From G963665975 sp963665975 (lineage in GTDB: Bacteria > Bacteroidota > Rhodothermia > Rhodothermales > Bin80), in NCBI GenBank assembly GCA_963665975.1, contig OY762508.1, forward strand, positions 806,001-870,000: DNA of 64,000 nucleotides. Reading direction: 5' to 3'. The position numbers were made by a program, and so were the translations under genes. The notes under the pieces are model-generated. The model saw only the letters and a program-made list of their open reading frames with translations, was not told where the DNA came from and did no database searches. Shown piece by piece: positions 19,303 to 31,216 of this stretch. Each line of letters opens with the position of its first letter. Position 1 is the stretch's first letter.

Positions 19303-20295
19303 ATGTCGCAGTATGCCATTGGCCTTGACCTGGGTGGAACAAACATCAAGGCGGCACTCGTTGAGCGCACCACCGGGCTTGTCTATGCCGAGCGCATAGC
19401 GACGGGGGCGGACCGTGGCTCGGCGCATGTGCTGGGCCAGATACAGGCAGCCGCGGAGCGCATCCTGCAGGCCGCGGGCGACAAGCCTGTCATGGGGATC
19501 GGCATCGGCGGCCCAGGGACTATCGACTGGGACCGCACGAGCCTCATCTTTCCCCCGAATATCCCTGGGTGGGAGGTCGTAAACCTTCGCGACGCCTTGC
19601 GGCAACGACTGGGCCGCGACTTGCACGTCGTCGTGGAAAACGATGCGAACGCTGCCGCCCTCGGGTCCGCATTCTATGGGGCGGGCCTACCCTACGATTC
19701 GTTCCTCATGGTGACGCTCGGCACGGGAGTCGGAGGCGCCATTATCTACCGTAACGCCATCTTCCGGGGGTCCACGGGCGCCGCCGGCGAAGTTGGCCAC
19801 ATGACGATCGCCTACGACGGACCGCCTGACGAAGCAGGCGTGCCTGGCGCCATCGAAGCCTACCTCGGACAGCACTTTCTCTCCGCGCATGCACGCAGTA
19901 AACTTTTGCAGTATCCCAACAGCCTGTTGCACCGCACAGCCGGGCCAAACCTGCAAGACCTAACACCGGAAATGCTCTCCTCGGCCGCACTCCAGGGGGA
20001 CGAAGGAGCCGAGGCGGCACTGGCATGGGCCGGGCACAAACTTGGGTGTATCCTCGGCAGTTGCGTAAACCTTCTCGATATCCGCACCATCATCGTAGGA
20101 GGTGGCGTTTCGGGCGCAGGCCGGCTGATCCTTGAACCCGCCCGACAGACCATCCGGCAGTACATCAAACCCGGCATGCGCAGCGATGTAATCATCCTCC
20201 AGGAAACCCTCGGGAATAAGGCAGGTATGCTCGGAGCCGCATATCTGGTCTTCGAGTTCCTGGATGAGCATGGCTCCACCTTCGAGGGAATGTAG
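19303..20295 (+). CDS. ROK-family sugar kinase (glucokinase-like) without the zinc motif
   Basis: The 330-residue protein has the ROK/actin-fold ATP motif GLDLGGTNIKAALVE at the start, the substrate-site VENDANAAALGSA near residue 110 and VTLGTGVGGAI. The GEVGHMTI motif carries the expected His. The CxCGxxGCxE zinc-binding motif that normally follows this His is absent. Its place is taken by a DEAGVPGAIEAYL stretch that keeps only the GxxE-like end. This could still be an active hexokinase, since some ROK proteins lack zinc, but the sugar cannot be deduced. It has no DNA-binding domain, so it is a kinase and not a repressor. The LptD gene overlaps its 3' end by 32 bases. Confidence 0.85.
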   Translation: MSQYAIGLDLGGTNIKAALVERTTGLVYAERIATGADRGSAHVLGQIQAAAERILQAAGDKPVMGIGIGGPGTIDWDRTSLIFPPNIPGWEVVNLRDALRQRLGRDLHVVVENDANAAALGSAFYGAGLPYDSFLMVTLGTGVGGAIIYRNAIFRGSTGAAGEVGHMTIAYDGPPDEAGVPGAIEAYLGQHFLSAHARSKLLQYPNSLLHRTAGPNLQDLTPEMLSSAALQGDEGAEAALAWAGHKLGCILGSCVNLLDIRTIIVGGGVSGAGRLILEPARQTIRQYIKPGMRSDVIILQETLGNKAGMLGAAYLVFEFLDEHGSTFEGM

Positions 20296-23005
20296 GGTCG
20301 GTTCGCCTCGGCCGGTGGCATGCGGTGGGGTTCTTTGCGTGGGCTTGGTGCTGCTGGCCTGCTCCGGTCGAGCTGCCAGTGCTCAAGAGGCGCCGCCAGG
20401 CTATGTAGAGCCGTCCACACCTGCTGCGTCGCTCCCCTCGTCGGGAGACGGCATCGACAAGCCCATCAGCTTCAGCGCCGAGGACTCCCTGGTCATCCGC
20501 TTTGACAGCAAGGCCGGGGACCGAGGCCGCCTGTTGGGCGCCGCTCGTGTTACCTACGACGAAACCCGCCTTGAAGCCTGGTCGATAGACATCCTCTTCG
20601 ACGAGGAAGAACTGCGCGCCGAAGGACTGCCCTCGGATACCGGCGTCACTGGTACTCCGCAGTTTACGCAGGGGTCAGAGTCCTTCGAGGGGCGCTCGCT
20701 CGCCTACAACATGAGCACGGGACGAGGCCGCGTCGTATCCGCACGCACCCGCTTCGACGAAGGCTTTATCCAGGCGGAAGTCGCCAAGATGCGCGAGGAC
20801 AGCACGATCTTTATCCGTGGCGGCTTATACACGACCTGCAATTGCGCTCCTGACGAGACTCCTTCCTATTCGTTGCGCTCCACTAAAATGAAGGTGGTCA
20901 ACCAGAAGTGGGTCTATACTGGCCCGATTCAACTGTTCATATACAATATTCCCACCCCAGTGTGGCTGCCGATTGGGTTCTTACCTTACCAGGAAGGCCG
21001 TCGCAGCGGGCTTTTGGCTCCCGAATACGGGGAAGACCAACGTGGCTTTTACCTGCGTAATTGGGGCTATTATTGGGCCATTAACGACTACACTGATGCG
21101 CAGCTGCGCCTTGGCCTCTGGACGAAGGGAAGCTGGCAGGTCCATCCTTCCTTTCGCTATAACCGGCGCGATCGCTACAATGGCGGCGTGAGCATCGACT
21201 ACCTCCGTGAGCAGAGCGGCGAAAAGGATGACCCGGACCTCGTATTGCGCCACAATGTTAGTCTTCGCTGGTCACACAATCAGACTCTCAGTCCGACAGC
21301 GCGTCTTACCGCCAATGTCAATCTCACCTCCAGCAGCTATCTGAAGACGGTTTCGGAACAGTATAACGACAACGTGCGGCAGTCGGTAGGCTCGTCGATT
21401 CAGTACAGCAAGCAGTTTGGTAGCGGCCGGTCCCTGTCGATTCATATGCGCCAAAACCAACAGTTGCAGACGGGCACAACGGATTTGGCCTTGCCGGAAG
21501 TCACCCTCTCCCAGCGAACGATGACACCGTTCAAGAGCACGGGCGGGTCACGCCGTGAACGCTGGTTCGAACGGATTCAGGTCGGCTATACGGGCCGATT
21601 GAGCAACCGCTTTCGTTTCCAGCCGCTCAACGATGCAGAGCTTGTCGCCCGCGGCGACACGCTTGCCGATGGCTCTCCGATAGACATTCCCTGGTACGAG
21701 GCGCTCATTGATAAAGAGCGCTATGAGCGCGCCACAGGCCGCACCGGCAGCCGTATCGATTTCCGGGCTACCCACCGGATCCCACTATCGGCGCCCTTCG
21801 CCATCAACCGGCTGCCGCTGATCGGTACCTTCCGACTGAACGTGTCGCCAAACTTCCGGTATACGGAGGACTGGTTTGTGGAAACCGACCGCCAGACCCA
21901 AAACGCACAGGGCGGCGCCGCGCGTCAGCCTGCGACCGGCTTTTTTTCGCTGCGCCAGTTTGCCACCGGTGTGTCGGCCAATACCACCATCTATGGCCTG
22001 TTCCCTTTACGGGTAGGGCCGTATCGCGGAATGAGGCACACGGTGCGCCCCCACATGGGGTTTTCCTATCGGCCGGATTTTTCTGCTGAACGCTGGGGCT
22101 ACACGCGCCCGCTCCTGGATGCGGACGGTGAGCCGGTCATGGCAGTGCTTCCTTCGGGAGAAGTCGTCCAGAGCCGGTATGCTATCGTGACCGGTGTTCA
22201 GAGCGGCTTGCAGCAGGCCGTCTCTTTCGGCGTGGACAATACCTTCGAGGTCAAACGGGTCCGCGCCGACTCAACGGGCGAGGAGCAGAGCCGGGTCCTG
22301 AAGCTCTTCAACGTCAACGTAAACTCAAGCTATAATTTCGCCGCCGATTCTTTGGCCATGGCACCGATAAACCTCTCCGCACGCACGAATGTGCTGGGCA
22401 AATTGAACCTAAATGTCACTTCTACCTTCAGTCCCTATGCGCTGAGTGCAGACGGCACGCGTCCGGTAAACCGGTACGTCTTTTCGCTGCGCGACTTTCG
22501 CGTTGCCCGCATGACCCAACTCAGCATCCGCGGTGACTTCAGGCTCGGTAGTGGCCGGTCTACATCGTCCCGGCGTCCTGTTCAGTCCGGGATGGCCGCC
22601 TTCGACGGCCGCGCCTCTTCGCTGGGCATGGACGATCCATTTGGCTCGCGCGACCAGGGGGCGTTTTCTGATTGGTCACTAAATGTCAGCTTCGGCTACC
22701 GTATTTCGAAGCCCACCTCCAGAGTCATCCGCAGCGCCACCGTCAATACGGGTTTTAATGTCAACCTAACGCCGACATGGAAAGTACGGGGCCAGACCGG
22801 TTACGATTTTGAGGCCAAGAAACTGGTTACCACTACGCTGAATTTCTCCAAGGAATTCGAGTGCTGGCAAATGGCTTTTTCCTGGATTCCCTTCGGGCGT
22901 TTCCAGTCCTGGGGTTTCGACCTGCACGTCAAGAGTGGTAAGCTCCGGGAATTCCTGCGCTTGCGCCAACCCAAGGCGGATCGGGATCGCCGATTCGGCC
23001 TGTAA
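20264..23005 (+). CDS. lptD: LPS-assembly outer-membrane protein LptD
   Basis: LptD is the barrel that inserts lipopolysaccharide into the outer leaflet. The 913-residue protein has a signal sequence (GGVLCVGLVLLACSGRAASAQ) and an OstA-type beta-jellyroll near residues 65-200 with YNMSTGRGRVVSARTR and GLYTTCNCAPDETPSYS. A long barrel follows, with VWLPIGFLPYQEGRRSGLL and a C-terminal WEIS-type end. Bacteroidota LptD proteins have this size and the same TTC motif. The start lies inside the upstream ROK gene, with a second ATG at 20270 equally possible. It converges on the GNAT gene, with 13 bases between stops. Confidence 0.9.
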   Translation: MSMAPPSRECRVGSPRPVACGGVLCVGLVLLACSGRAASAQEAPPGYVEPSTPAASLPSSGDGIDKPISFSAEDSLVIRFDSKAGDRGRLLGAARVTYDETRLEAWSIDILFDEEELRAEGLPSDTGVTGTPQFTQGSESFEGRSLAYNMSTGRGRVVSARTRFDEGFIQAEVAKMREDSTIFIRGGLYTTCNCAPDETPSYSLRSTKMKVVNQKWVYTGPIQLFIYNIPTPVWLPIGFLPYQEGRRSGLLAPEYGEDQRGFYLRNWGYYWAINDYTDAQLRLGLWTKGSWQVHPSFRYNRRDRYNGGVSIDYLREQSGEKDDPDLVLRHNVSLRWSHNQTLSPTARLTANVNLTSSSYLKTVSEQYNDNVRQSVGSSIQYSKQFGSGRSLSIHMRQNQQLQTGTTDLALPEVTLSQRTMTPFKSTGGSRRERWFERIQVGYTGRLSNRFRFQPLNDAELVARGDTLADGSPIDIPWYEALIDKERYERATGRTGSRIDFRATHRIPLSAPFAINRLPLIGTFRLNVSPNFRYTEDWFVETDRQTQNAQGGAARQPATGFFSLRQFATGVSANTTIYGLFPLRVGPYRGMRHTVRPHMGFSYRPDFSAERWGYTRPLLDADGEPVMAVLPSGEVVQSRYAIVTGVQSGLQQAVSFGVDNTFEVKRVRADSTGEEQSRVLKLFNVNVNSSYNFAADSLAMAPINLSARTNVLGKLNLNVTSTFSPYALSADGTRPVNRYVFSLRDFRVARMTQLSIRGDFRLGSGRSTSSRRPVQSGMAAFDGRASSLGMDDPFGSRDQGAFSDWSLNVSFGYRISKPTSRVIRSATVNTGFNVNLTPTWKVRGQTGYDFEAKKLVTTTLNFSKEFECWQMAFSWIPFGRFQSWGFDLHVKSGKLREFLRLRQPKADRDRRFGL

Positions 23006-23018
23006 ATGCGTCGGCCCT

Positions 23019-23447
23019 CTATTCTGGCCGAGCCAGCCAGGCATTCGCCTCGCGCTCGAAGCCGAGGTGGGTGTAAAATCGGGGATTGATATCCGCACCG
23101 CGGGCAATGACGTCGGTCCCCTTGCATCGGTCCAGTACCTCGTGGACCAGCTGTTTGCCTATCCCCAGGCCCTGCACATCCGGCTCTACAGCGAGATCGC
23201 ACAAGTAACTGAACATAACGCCGTCAGTCAACACGCGCGCAATGCCTACGAGGCGATTTCCCTTCCAGGCTGTGAGAACCAGCGAGGCCTTCTCGAACAT
23301 CTTCCAAACCCGGTCCGGATCAAAGACTGCGCGCATTAACGGGGCCCGCCGGTACAGCGTGACTACGCGGGCGGGAGTCAGCCCGTGCAGACCATCGCGT
23401 ATGACAACTTCGACGGAAGAGGTTCTTTGCGTGGCATGCTTGGTCAT
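23019..23447 (-). CDS. GNAT-family N-acetyltransferase
   Basis: The 142-residue protein is a compact GNAT fold. The acetyl-CoA pyrophosphate loop reads VQGLGIGKQLV (R/QxxGxG/A type) after LCDLAVEPD, and the C-terminal ARGADINPRFYTHLGFERE segment is the usual beta6-beta7 region. The substrate cannot be predicted. It is 32 bases downstream of sucC on the same strand, so read-through transcription is likely, though a functional link is not implied. Confidence 0.9.
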   Translation of the reverse strand: MTKHATQRTSSVEVVIRDGLHGLTPARVVTLYRRAPLMRAVFDPDRVWKMFEKASLVLTAWKGNRLVGIARVLTDGVMFSYLCDLAVEPDVQGLGIGKQLVHEVLDRCKGTDVIARGADINPRFYTHLGFEREANAWLARPE

Positions 23448-23479
23448 GACAGATGCTTGTTGACAAAGAGCGTGCGTAC

Positions 23480-24643
23480 CTACGCTGCCAGCGCGCGGCC
23501 AACCTTGTCTGCCGCTTCGCTGAACAGGATGGCCGTTTCTATGGCGAGCCCGCTTTCCTGCAGGATGCGCTGCCCTTCTGCGGCGTTGGTCCCCTGGAGC
23601 CGTACGATGAGTGGTACCCGAATGTCTACGTTGGAGGCAGCTTCCACGACCCCGCGCGCTACACGGTCGCAGCGTACGATGCCGCCAAAAATATTTACCA
23701 ACACCGCTTTCACGTTTGAATCCTTGAGAATAATGCGGAATCCGGCTTCCACGGTATCGGCGCTTGCTGCGCCCCCCACATCGAGGAAATTCGCAGGGTC
23801 ACCGCCAGCGAGTTTGATCAGGTCCATTGTGGCCATGGCGAGTCCCGCGCCGTTCACCATACAGCCAACGTTCCCATCAAGTTTGATATAATTCAAGTGA
23901 TAGCGGCCAGCATCGACTTCGAGTGGGTCTTCTTCATGCAGATCGCGCATGTCGGCCAGATCCTTGTGCCGATACAGCGCATTGTCGTCCAGTGAAATCT
24001 TGGCGTCTATTGCCACTACGTCTCCCTGGCCTGTCAAAACCAGCGGGTTGATTTCGGCCAGAGACGCATCTGATCCCGTGTATGCGTCGTACAGCGCTTT
24101 GATAAAACGCGCGGCCTGCCTGGCCGCCTTGCCCTCAAAGCCAAGACCGTAAGCCAGCGTGCGCACCTGGAATGGCGCCAAACCGGTGCCCGGGTCCACC
24201 CACACCTTGATAATCTTCTCGGGCGTCTCTGCGGCAACCTTCTCTATTTCGACGCCACCCTCGGTCGAGGCCATTATTATGTTTCTGCTAGTTCCACGGT
24301 CCAGCGTCACGCCGACATAATATTCCTTGGCAATGTCCACCGCAGGCGCAACCAACACCTTGCGAACAAACTGCCCTTGCGGCCCGGTCTGATGGGTGAC
24401 CAGGTTCATGCCCAGGATAGCCTCCGCCCGTTCCCGGACTTCCTGGAGACCCCGTGCAAGCTTCACGCCCCCACCCTTGCCTCGTCCACCTGCATGAATT
24501 TGCGCCTTGACTACAAATAGATCTCCTCCCAATTGGCGGCCGGCCTCGACAGCCTCCTCCACCGTTTTGGCGACTATGCCCTCCTGCATCGCCACTCCGT
24601 AGCGCTCAAGAATCTCTTTTGCCTGGTACTCGTGGACCTTCAT
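23480..24643 (-). CDS. sucC: Succinate--CoA ligase (ADP-forming) subunit beta
   Basis: SucC is the nucleotide-binding subunit of the TCA-cycle enzyme that converts succinyl-CoA to succinate with substrate-level phosphorylation. The 387-residue length is normal. Clear segments are MKVHEYQAKEIL, the ATP-grasp KAQIHAGGRGKGGGVK, AEINPLVLT, DVGGAASADTV and NIFGGIVRCDRVA. The alpha subunit sucD is not adjacent in this window, so the two genes are split in this genome, a common arrangement in Bacteroidota. Confidence 0.97.
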   Translation of the reverse strand: MKVHEYQAKEILERYGVAMQEGIVAKTVEEAVEAGRQLGGDLFVVKAQIHAGGRGKGGGVKLARGLQEVRERAEAILGMNLVTHQTGPQGQFVRKVLVAPAVDIAKEYYVGVTLDRGTSRNIIMASTEGGVEIEKVAAETPEKIIKVWVDPGTGLAPFQVRTLAYGLGFEGKAARQAARFIKALYDAYTGSDASLAEINPLVLTGQGDVVAIDAKISLDDNALYRHKDLADMRDLHEEDPLEVDAGRYHLNYIKLDGNVGCMVNGAGLAMATMDLIKLAGGDPANFLDVGGAASADTVEAGFRIILKDSNVKAVLVNIFGGIVRCDRVARGVVEAASNVDIRVPLIVRLQGTNAAEGQRILQESGLAIETAILFSEAADKVGRALAA

Positions 24644-24713
24644 ATTCTCCGTGTCAGAGCGAACCGTTCACCAGTCTGAAAGGTACACCATATTACAATC
24701 AGTTATACATACA

Positions 24714-25790
24714 ATGACGACGTTCGACCGGCACATCGTGCGACGCCTGCTCCTGGCGTACGCCTTCCTTACTCTTGCGCTCGTCGTCTTCTTTATTCTT
24801 CTACACTACCTGGAATATGTAGACGATTTCCTGGACCGCAACGCCCCGATGGAATTGATCTATACGGTCTACTATCCAAGCTATATACCTGAAATCATCC
24901 GTCTCATCTCGCCCTTGGCAATCTTTCTTTCCTGCCTGTACGTAACCGGCAAACTGGCGCAGACCATGCAGATTACGGCGCTACAGACCAGCGGCGTTTC
25001 CCTATATCGCTTGTTGTGGCCTTATGTCCTTGTGGCTCTCGGTCTTACCGGCACGATGCTATGGTTCAACGGATGGGTCGTACCGCTCACCAACCAGACG
25101 GTGCTTGAATACGATAGCCTGTACCTGAAGGATGCGCCAAAGCAGGTCGACATCAGTGATATTCACCGCCAAAACAGTCCTGGGAGTATCCTCTCGGTGA
25201 GCTATTTTGACCGGCACGCCAGCATCGCGCACCGTGTTACCTTGCAGCGGTTCGATGCGTCCGGGCGCCTCCTGGAACGCATTGACAGTCCCAAGATGGT
25301 ATGGCAAGATTCACTGTGGCGGATTTCGGACGCGGTCGTGCGTAGTTTTGCCTCGGGCCGGGAATCCCGGCGCCTGGTCGTAGAACTGGATACGATTCTG
25401 TCTGTGTTTCCACGTGATCTTGCGCGCAGCGAGCGTGACATAGAAACGATGACAATCCCGGTGGCCAGGGACTACGTCCAGGGCCTCCGACGTAGCGGGG
25501 CCTCCAACATAGGTCACCCGGAGGTAGGCTATTACACTAAGTTCTCGTACCCGTTAGCAAATCTGCTGGTTGTCCTCCTTGCATTGCCACTCGCCGCCCA
25601 CCGGTACCGCGGGGGCCAGGCGATACAGATTGGATTGGGGTTATTTCTGGCCTTTGCCTATCTGGCCGCGCAAAAACTTGCAGAGCCGTTCGGCTACTCT
25701 CAAGAACTCTCTCCAATTGTCACGGCATTCGGTCCCCACCTGCTTTTCTTGGCGCTGGCCGCCGTGATGCTTATTCGTGCACGTAAGTAG
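24714..25790 (+). CDS. LptF/LptG-family permease (YjgP/YjgQ)
   Basis: The 358-residue protein starts best at the ATG at 24714, since MTTFDRHIVRRLL is the canonical N-terminus of the family and a frame opened at 24651 adds an unconserved leader. Three membrane helices occupy about residues 12-32, 52-76 and 98-118. A beta-jellyroll periplasmic domain lies near 125-265, and three more helices lie near 285-355. It is a membrane component of the LptBFG transporter that extracts lipopolysaccharide from the inner membrane. Only one such gene is present here, so its partner lies elsewhere. It is divergent from sucC. Confidence 0.92.
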   Translation: MTTFDRHIVRRLLLAYAFLTLALVVFFILLHYLEYVDDFLDRNAPMELIYTVYYPSYIPEIIRLISPLAIFLSCLYVTGKLAQTMQITALQTSGVSLYRLLWPYVLVALGLTGTMLWFNGWVVPLTNQTVLEYDSLYLKDAPKQVDISDIHRQNSPGSILSVSYFDRHASIAHRVTLQRFDASGRLLERIDSPKMVWQDSLWRISDAVVRSFASGRESRRLVVELDTILSVFPRDLARSERDIETMTIPVARDYVQGLRRSGASNIGHPEVGYYTKFSYPLANLLVVLLALPLAAHRYRGGQAIQIGLGLFLAFAYLAAQKLAEPFGYSQELSPIVTAFGPHLLFLALAAVMLIRARK

Positions 25791-26043
25791 TGCTTACCAG
25801 AACAAGACCGTTTTTTGCGGTGGGGTGTGGTTAACAAGACTTCAACCGGGAAATTCCCCGGCGTTGGGCCAAAGGCAATTGGTTGGGTAGTAGGAGGCTC
25901 GTGGTGGATTTTTCCATTAAACACATCCTTCGACCAATGCACCAACCGCAGACTATGGCGCTTGAAGAGAACGCAAACTCCTGGCAGAAGACACGACCGT
26001 TGCCCTGACAGGGCATGGGTGCCTGCTAGTGTAGCCGAGACCC

Positions 26044-26508
26044 TCAAGCAAGGTGCCGCAGAATTTGTCCGATATACTGATCACTCTGGATCCCAAATAC
26101 ACCATAATATGCCGCCATCACCCTTCTGTTTTCGTCGATCACAATAGTACTGCGTGCTTTCCCAAGGAACTCAATACGCCCGATACGAAACCTCCCCCGA
26201 ACACCGTATATGTCTCTGATCTTTCCGGTCGAGTCGCTTAGCAGGGTGAAAGGCAAATTGAGGCGCGACTTCCAATGGGCCTGGGCGCGTGCGCTGTTTC
26301 CGCTGACACCCAAAATGACGGCGTTCCTTGCGGAAACACTGGGGACAGCATCACGAAAACTGCAGGCTTCAGCATAGCAGCCTGGCAAGTAGTTGAAGGG
26401 GTAGAAGAAGAGGACCACCTTCTTCCCGAGGAAATCGGAAAGTCGCACCGATGCACCTGTATCGGTTGTTGCTTCAAAGTCAGGCGCAATGTCGCCTACG
26501 GAAACCAT
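26044..26508 (-). CDS. Thioredoxin-dependent peroxiredoxin, Bcp/PrxQ type
   Basis: The 154-residue peroxidase reduces hydrogen peroxide and organic peroxides. The start at 26508 (MVSVGDIAPDFE) fits the family; the frame extends upstream to 26670 without conserved sequence. The active site reads PGCYAEACSFRD, with Cys44 the peroxidatic residue and Cys49 the resolving residue five positions later, as in Bcp. The usual thioredoxin-fold segments VVLFFYP and FTLLSD are present. It appears cytoplasmic and monocistronic. Confidence 0.9.
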   Translation of the reverse strand: MVSVGDIAPDFEATTDTGASVRLSDFLGKKVVLFFYPFNYLPGCYAEACSFRDAVPSVSARNAVILGVSGNSARAQAHWKSRLNLPFTLLSDSTGKIRDIYGVRGRFRIGRIEFLGKARSTIVIDENRRVMAAYYGVFGIQSDQYIGQILRHLA

Positions 26509-26832
26509 GGTCCTGTGTCCGGTGTGGCAGGCTATTCCATAATAATACGACTCATCTGAGAGCAAGTGGAGAGACAAATGGCATAATGCGACGCACCTCC
26601 GTACCTCGTAGCCAGTCGTGACATGCCATGCAGACACGCTCCCGCACTTCAGCAGCACGCAGTCGTGCAAACCGACACAGGGGCAGGCGGGGGATGCTTG
26701 CCACCTGACTTATCCAACCCTAATCCACCACGTCGGGGCAGTTCCTTCGGATCAAACGTCGATCTGATCCTCAGGATCAGCCGGTAATTCCTTTACAATG
26801 ATGTGCAGCAATCGCGCAAGTACCAGCCAGGA
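26509..26832. other. 324-base intergenic interval
   Basis: No gene is supported. It should contain the promoter of the minus-strand peroxiredoxin gene. A 7-bp-arm inverted repeat lies at 26764-26780 (CTGATCC and GGATCAG around TCA), about 50 bases downstream of the DUF3467 stop. It lacks a T-run, so a terminator is only possible. Confidence 0.4.
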
Positions 26833-27159
26833 TCACGCCTGGCCTACGTTCTCGTTACCGAACTGGATGGGTTGGTCGCCCGAGCCACGCTCGACAATAT
26901 TGCCGTAGGCTCGTTCAAAGCGTTCGATATTATCCGCCATGGCCCGCAACAGACGCTTTGCATGCTGCGGCGTTACAATAATTCGACTCTTGACACGCGC
27001 GTTGCGCACCCCAGGCATGACGCGGATGAAATCCAGGATGAATTCCTCGGGCGAGTGTGCAATCATCACCAGATTGGCATACTCGCCTTCGGCCCGCTCA
27101 TCGCTCAACTCTATGTTCAATTGCGTGGACTGCTTGTCCTTGTTCTGCTGCTCTTCCAT
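26833..27159 (-). CDS. DUF3467 protein
   Basis: The 108-residue protein starts at the ATG at 27159 (MEEQQNKDKQSTQLNIELS). The longer frame to 27231 lacks conservation. The core ELSDERAEGEYANLVMIAHS, EEFILDFIRVMPGV and the RIIVTPQHAKRLL segment define DUF3467, a small soluble family widespread in Bacteroidota and other phyla. No catalytic residues are evident and the function is unknown. It is encoded 20 bases downstream of the cysteine/cystathionine synthase gene (whose stop is at 27252) on the same strand, allowing for the leader between 27159 and 27252. Confidence 0.9.
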   Translation of the reverse strand: MEEQQNKDKQSTQLNIELSDERAEGEYANLVMIAHSPEEFILDFIRVMPGVRNARVKSRIIVTPQHAKRLLRAMADNIERFERAYGNIVERGSGDQPIQFGNENVGQA

Positions 27160-27251
27160 CTCTTCTGTGAGTATTGGTTTGTCTGGGCGCGGTAATATAG
27201 GTACTCCTCTCACGGCAAGATACCGGTACACGTTTCCCGTGGCAATCCAGC

Positions 27252-28244
27252 CTACGATGCCGGGAAGCCGTGGTTGCGCATCCAGTCATCGTTGTAGGTC
27301 TTGTTCAAGTAACGAAATCCTGAATCGGGCAGAATAACCGCTACGACATGACGTTCGGTGAGAGCTGCTCGCTGTGCTTGAAGCCAGTCCAGTGCGCCAG
27401 CCATGGCCGCTCCGCTGGATTGACCGGTGAACAAGCCCTCTTTGCGCGCCAGTTCGCGGGTCATCCGCATGGCCTGCCGATCATTCACGCGTACGTAATC
27501 GTCTACCAGGTCAAAGTCCATGTTGCCAGCCAGAAGGTCTTCCCCCACCCCTTCGGTGACATAAGGATGAATTTCATTCTGGTCGAATTCGCGCGTAAAG
27601 AAATACTTGTAGTAGACGGATCCGAACACGTCGACGCCAACGATCTTGATGGCAGGATTCTGCTCCTTCAGGTAGCGCGCCGTCCCTGAAATCGTCCCCC
27701 CCGTACCGGCCGTCGCGATCAGATGGGTCAGGCGGCCGTCGGTTTGTTGCCATAGTTCGGGACCCATCGAACGATAGTGGGCCAATCCGTTCACCAGGTT
27801 GTCATACTGATTGACATGGAATGAATTGGGAATCTCCCTTGCCAGTCGGGCCGCCACCGAGTAATACGAGCGTGGATCTTCGGGGGCCACATTGGCAGGA
27901 CAGACTTTGACTTCCGCTCCCAGCGCGCGCAAGAGCGTGATCTTTTCCTCGCTTTGTTTGTCTGTTGTGGTGAAAATGCAGCGGTACCCTTTTGCTATGG
28001 CCACGATAGCGAGCCCTGCGCCGGTATTACCGCTCGTGCACTCGATAATGACACCTCCGGGCCGGAGCTTGCCGCTTGCCTCCGCCTCTTCCACTAAAAG
28101 AACGCCAATGCGGTCTTTGACTGACCCGGTAGGGTTCATGGCTTCCACCTTTGCCAGCACCGGACAACAAATCCCTTCGGCCAGAAGGTTTATCTGCACC
28201 AGAGGAGTCTGTCCGATTGCGTCAAGTATGCTGGTGTGCCACAT
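27252..28244 (-). CDS. PLP-dependent cysteine synthase / cystathionine beta-synthase family protein
   Basis: The 330-residue fold-type II enzyme makes cysteine or cystathionine by beta-replacement on an activated serine. PLP should bind Lys43 in NPTGSVKDRIG. The substrate loop reads ECTSGNTGAGLA and the phosphate-binding loop ATAGTGGTISGTA. The C-terminal GLFTGQSSGAAMAGAL segment carries the usual Ser/Gly motif. It resembles bacterial CBS catalytic cores without the regulatory Bateman domains. Whether it uses O-acetylserine or serine plus homocysteine cannot be settled from sequence. Confidence 0.9.
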   Translation of the reverse strand: MWHTSILDAIGQTPLVQINLLAEGICCPVLAKVEAMNPTGSVKDRIGVLLVEEAEASGKLRPGGVIIECTSGNTGAGLAIVAIAKGYRCIFTTTDKQSEEKITLLRALGAEVKVCPANVAPEDPRSYYSVAARLAREIPNSFHVNQYDNLVNGLAHYRSMGPELWQQTDGRLTHLIATAGTGGTISGTARYLKEQNPAIKIVGVDVFGSVYYKYFFTREFDQNEIHPYVTEGVGEDLLAGNMDFDLVDDYVRVNDRQAMRMTRELARKEGLFTGQSSGAAMAGALDWLQAQRAALTERHVVAVILPDSGFRYLNKTYNDDWMRNHGFPAS

Positions 28245-28480
28245 TGGAAGTATCGATAGTGTGATTCAGTGTTGGGATGCCCATGGCACCCAATAGGAAA
28301 TACAGGCTGATACAACGCAAATCGCTCCTTTCTGTGCCTCCACCGTCCGGGCAGTCTTTATGAATCGGGGGCGACAGAATGGCAGAAATCGTTCTTGGCT
28401 TGGTTTTTGTCGAAACATCGGTAGTACCCGTCTGTCCGTATAGGACAGAGTTGTTTATCAGACCTCATACAAAGCGGCGC

Positions 28481-30972
<2,492 letters not shown>

Positions 30973-30976
<4 letters not shown>

Positions 30977-31203
30977 CAGGCATCCGTCTCAGTCTCCCGC
31001 AGCACTTTTGCCTCATCTATATCGGGATTCCGACCTTCTTTGAATGCCCGCTCAGCGGCGAGCACTACATCGACCGCTTTCACCACCGCACCGTCGATCA
31101 CGCGAGTGGCCAGACTCACCAGGCCACCGGTCAGATACACGGCGCGTCCGAGCACATTCAGCCGGCGGTACTCGACGATGGTCTGTTTGCCTGAATCTGG
31201 CAT
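30973..31203 (-). CDS. Small conserved-looking helical protein (76 aa), unknown function
   Basis: I do not recognise the family. The start at 31203 gives MPDSGKQTIVEYRRLNVLGR; the frame is open further upstream but that part is rich in basic residues and overlaps the next gene. The protein has a mildly hydrophobic, alanine/valine-rich stretch (RAVYLTGGLVSLATRVIDGA near residues 20-39) followed by a long amphipathic helix and an acidic end. It lies 13 bases downstream of another small gene whose product has a similar AVFL-plus-helix layout, so the two may be diverged paralogues acting together. Codon choice is GC-rich at third positions, as in neighbours. Confidence 0.6.
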
Positions 31204-31216
31204 CGGGACGGCGCGC

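Noticed and set aside
26752..26811. A 19-codon frame (TTG start) in the same frame as DUF3467, after its stop.
   Set aside because: It has no ribosome-binding site and no other support. Stop-codon readthrough from DUF3467 was considered, but the segment is too short to judge.
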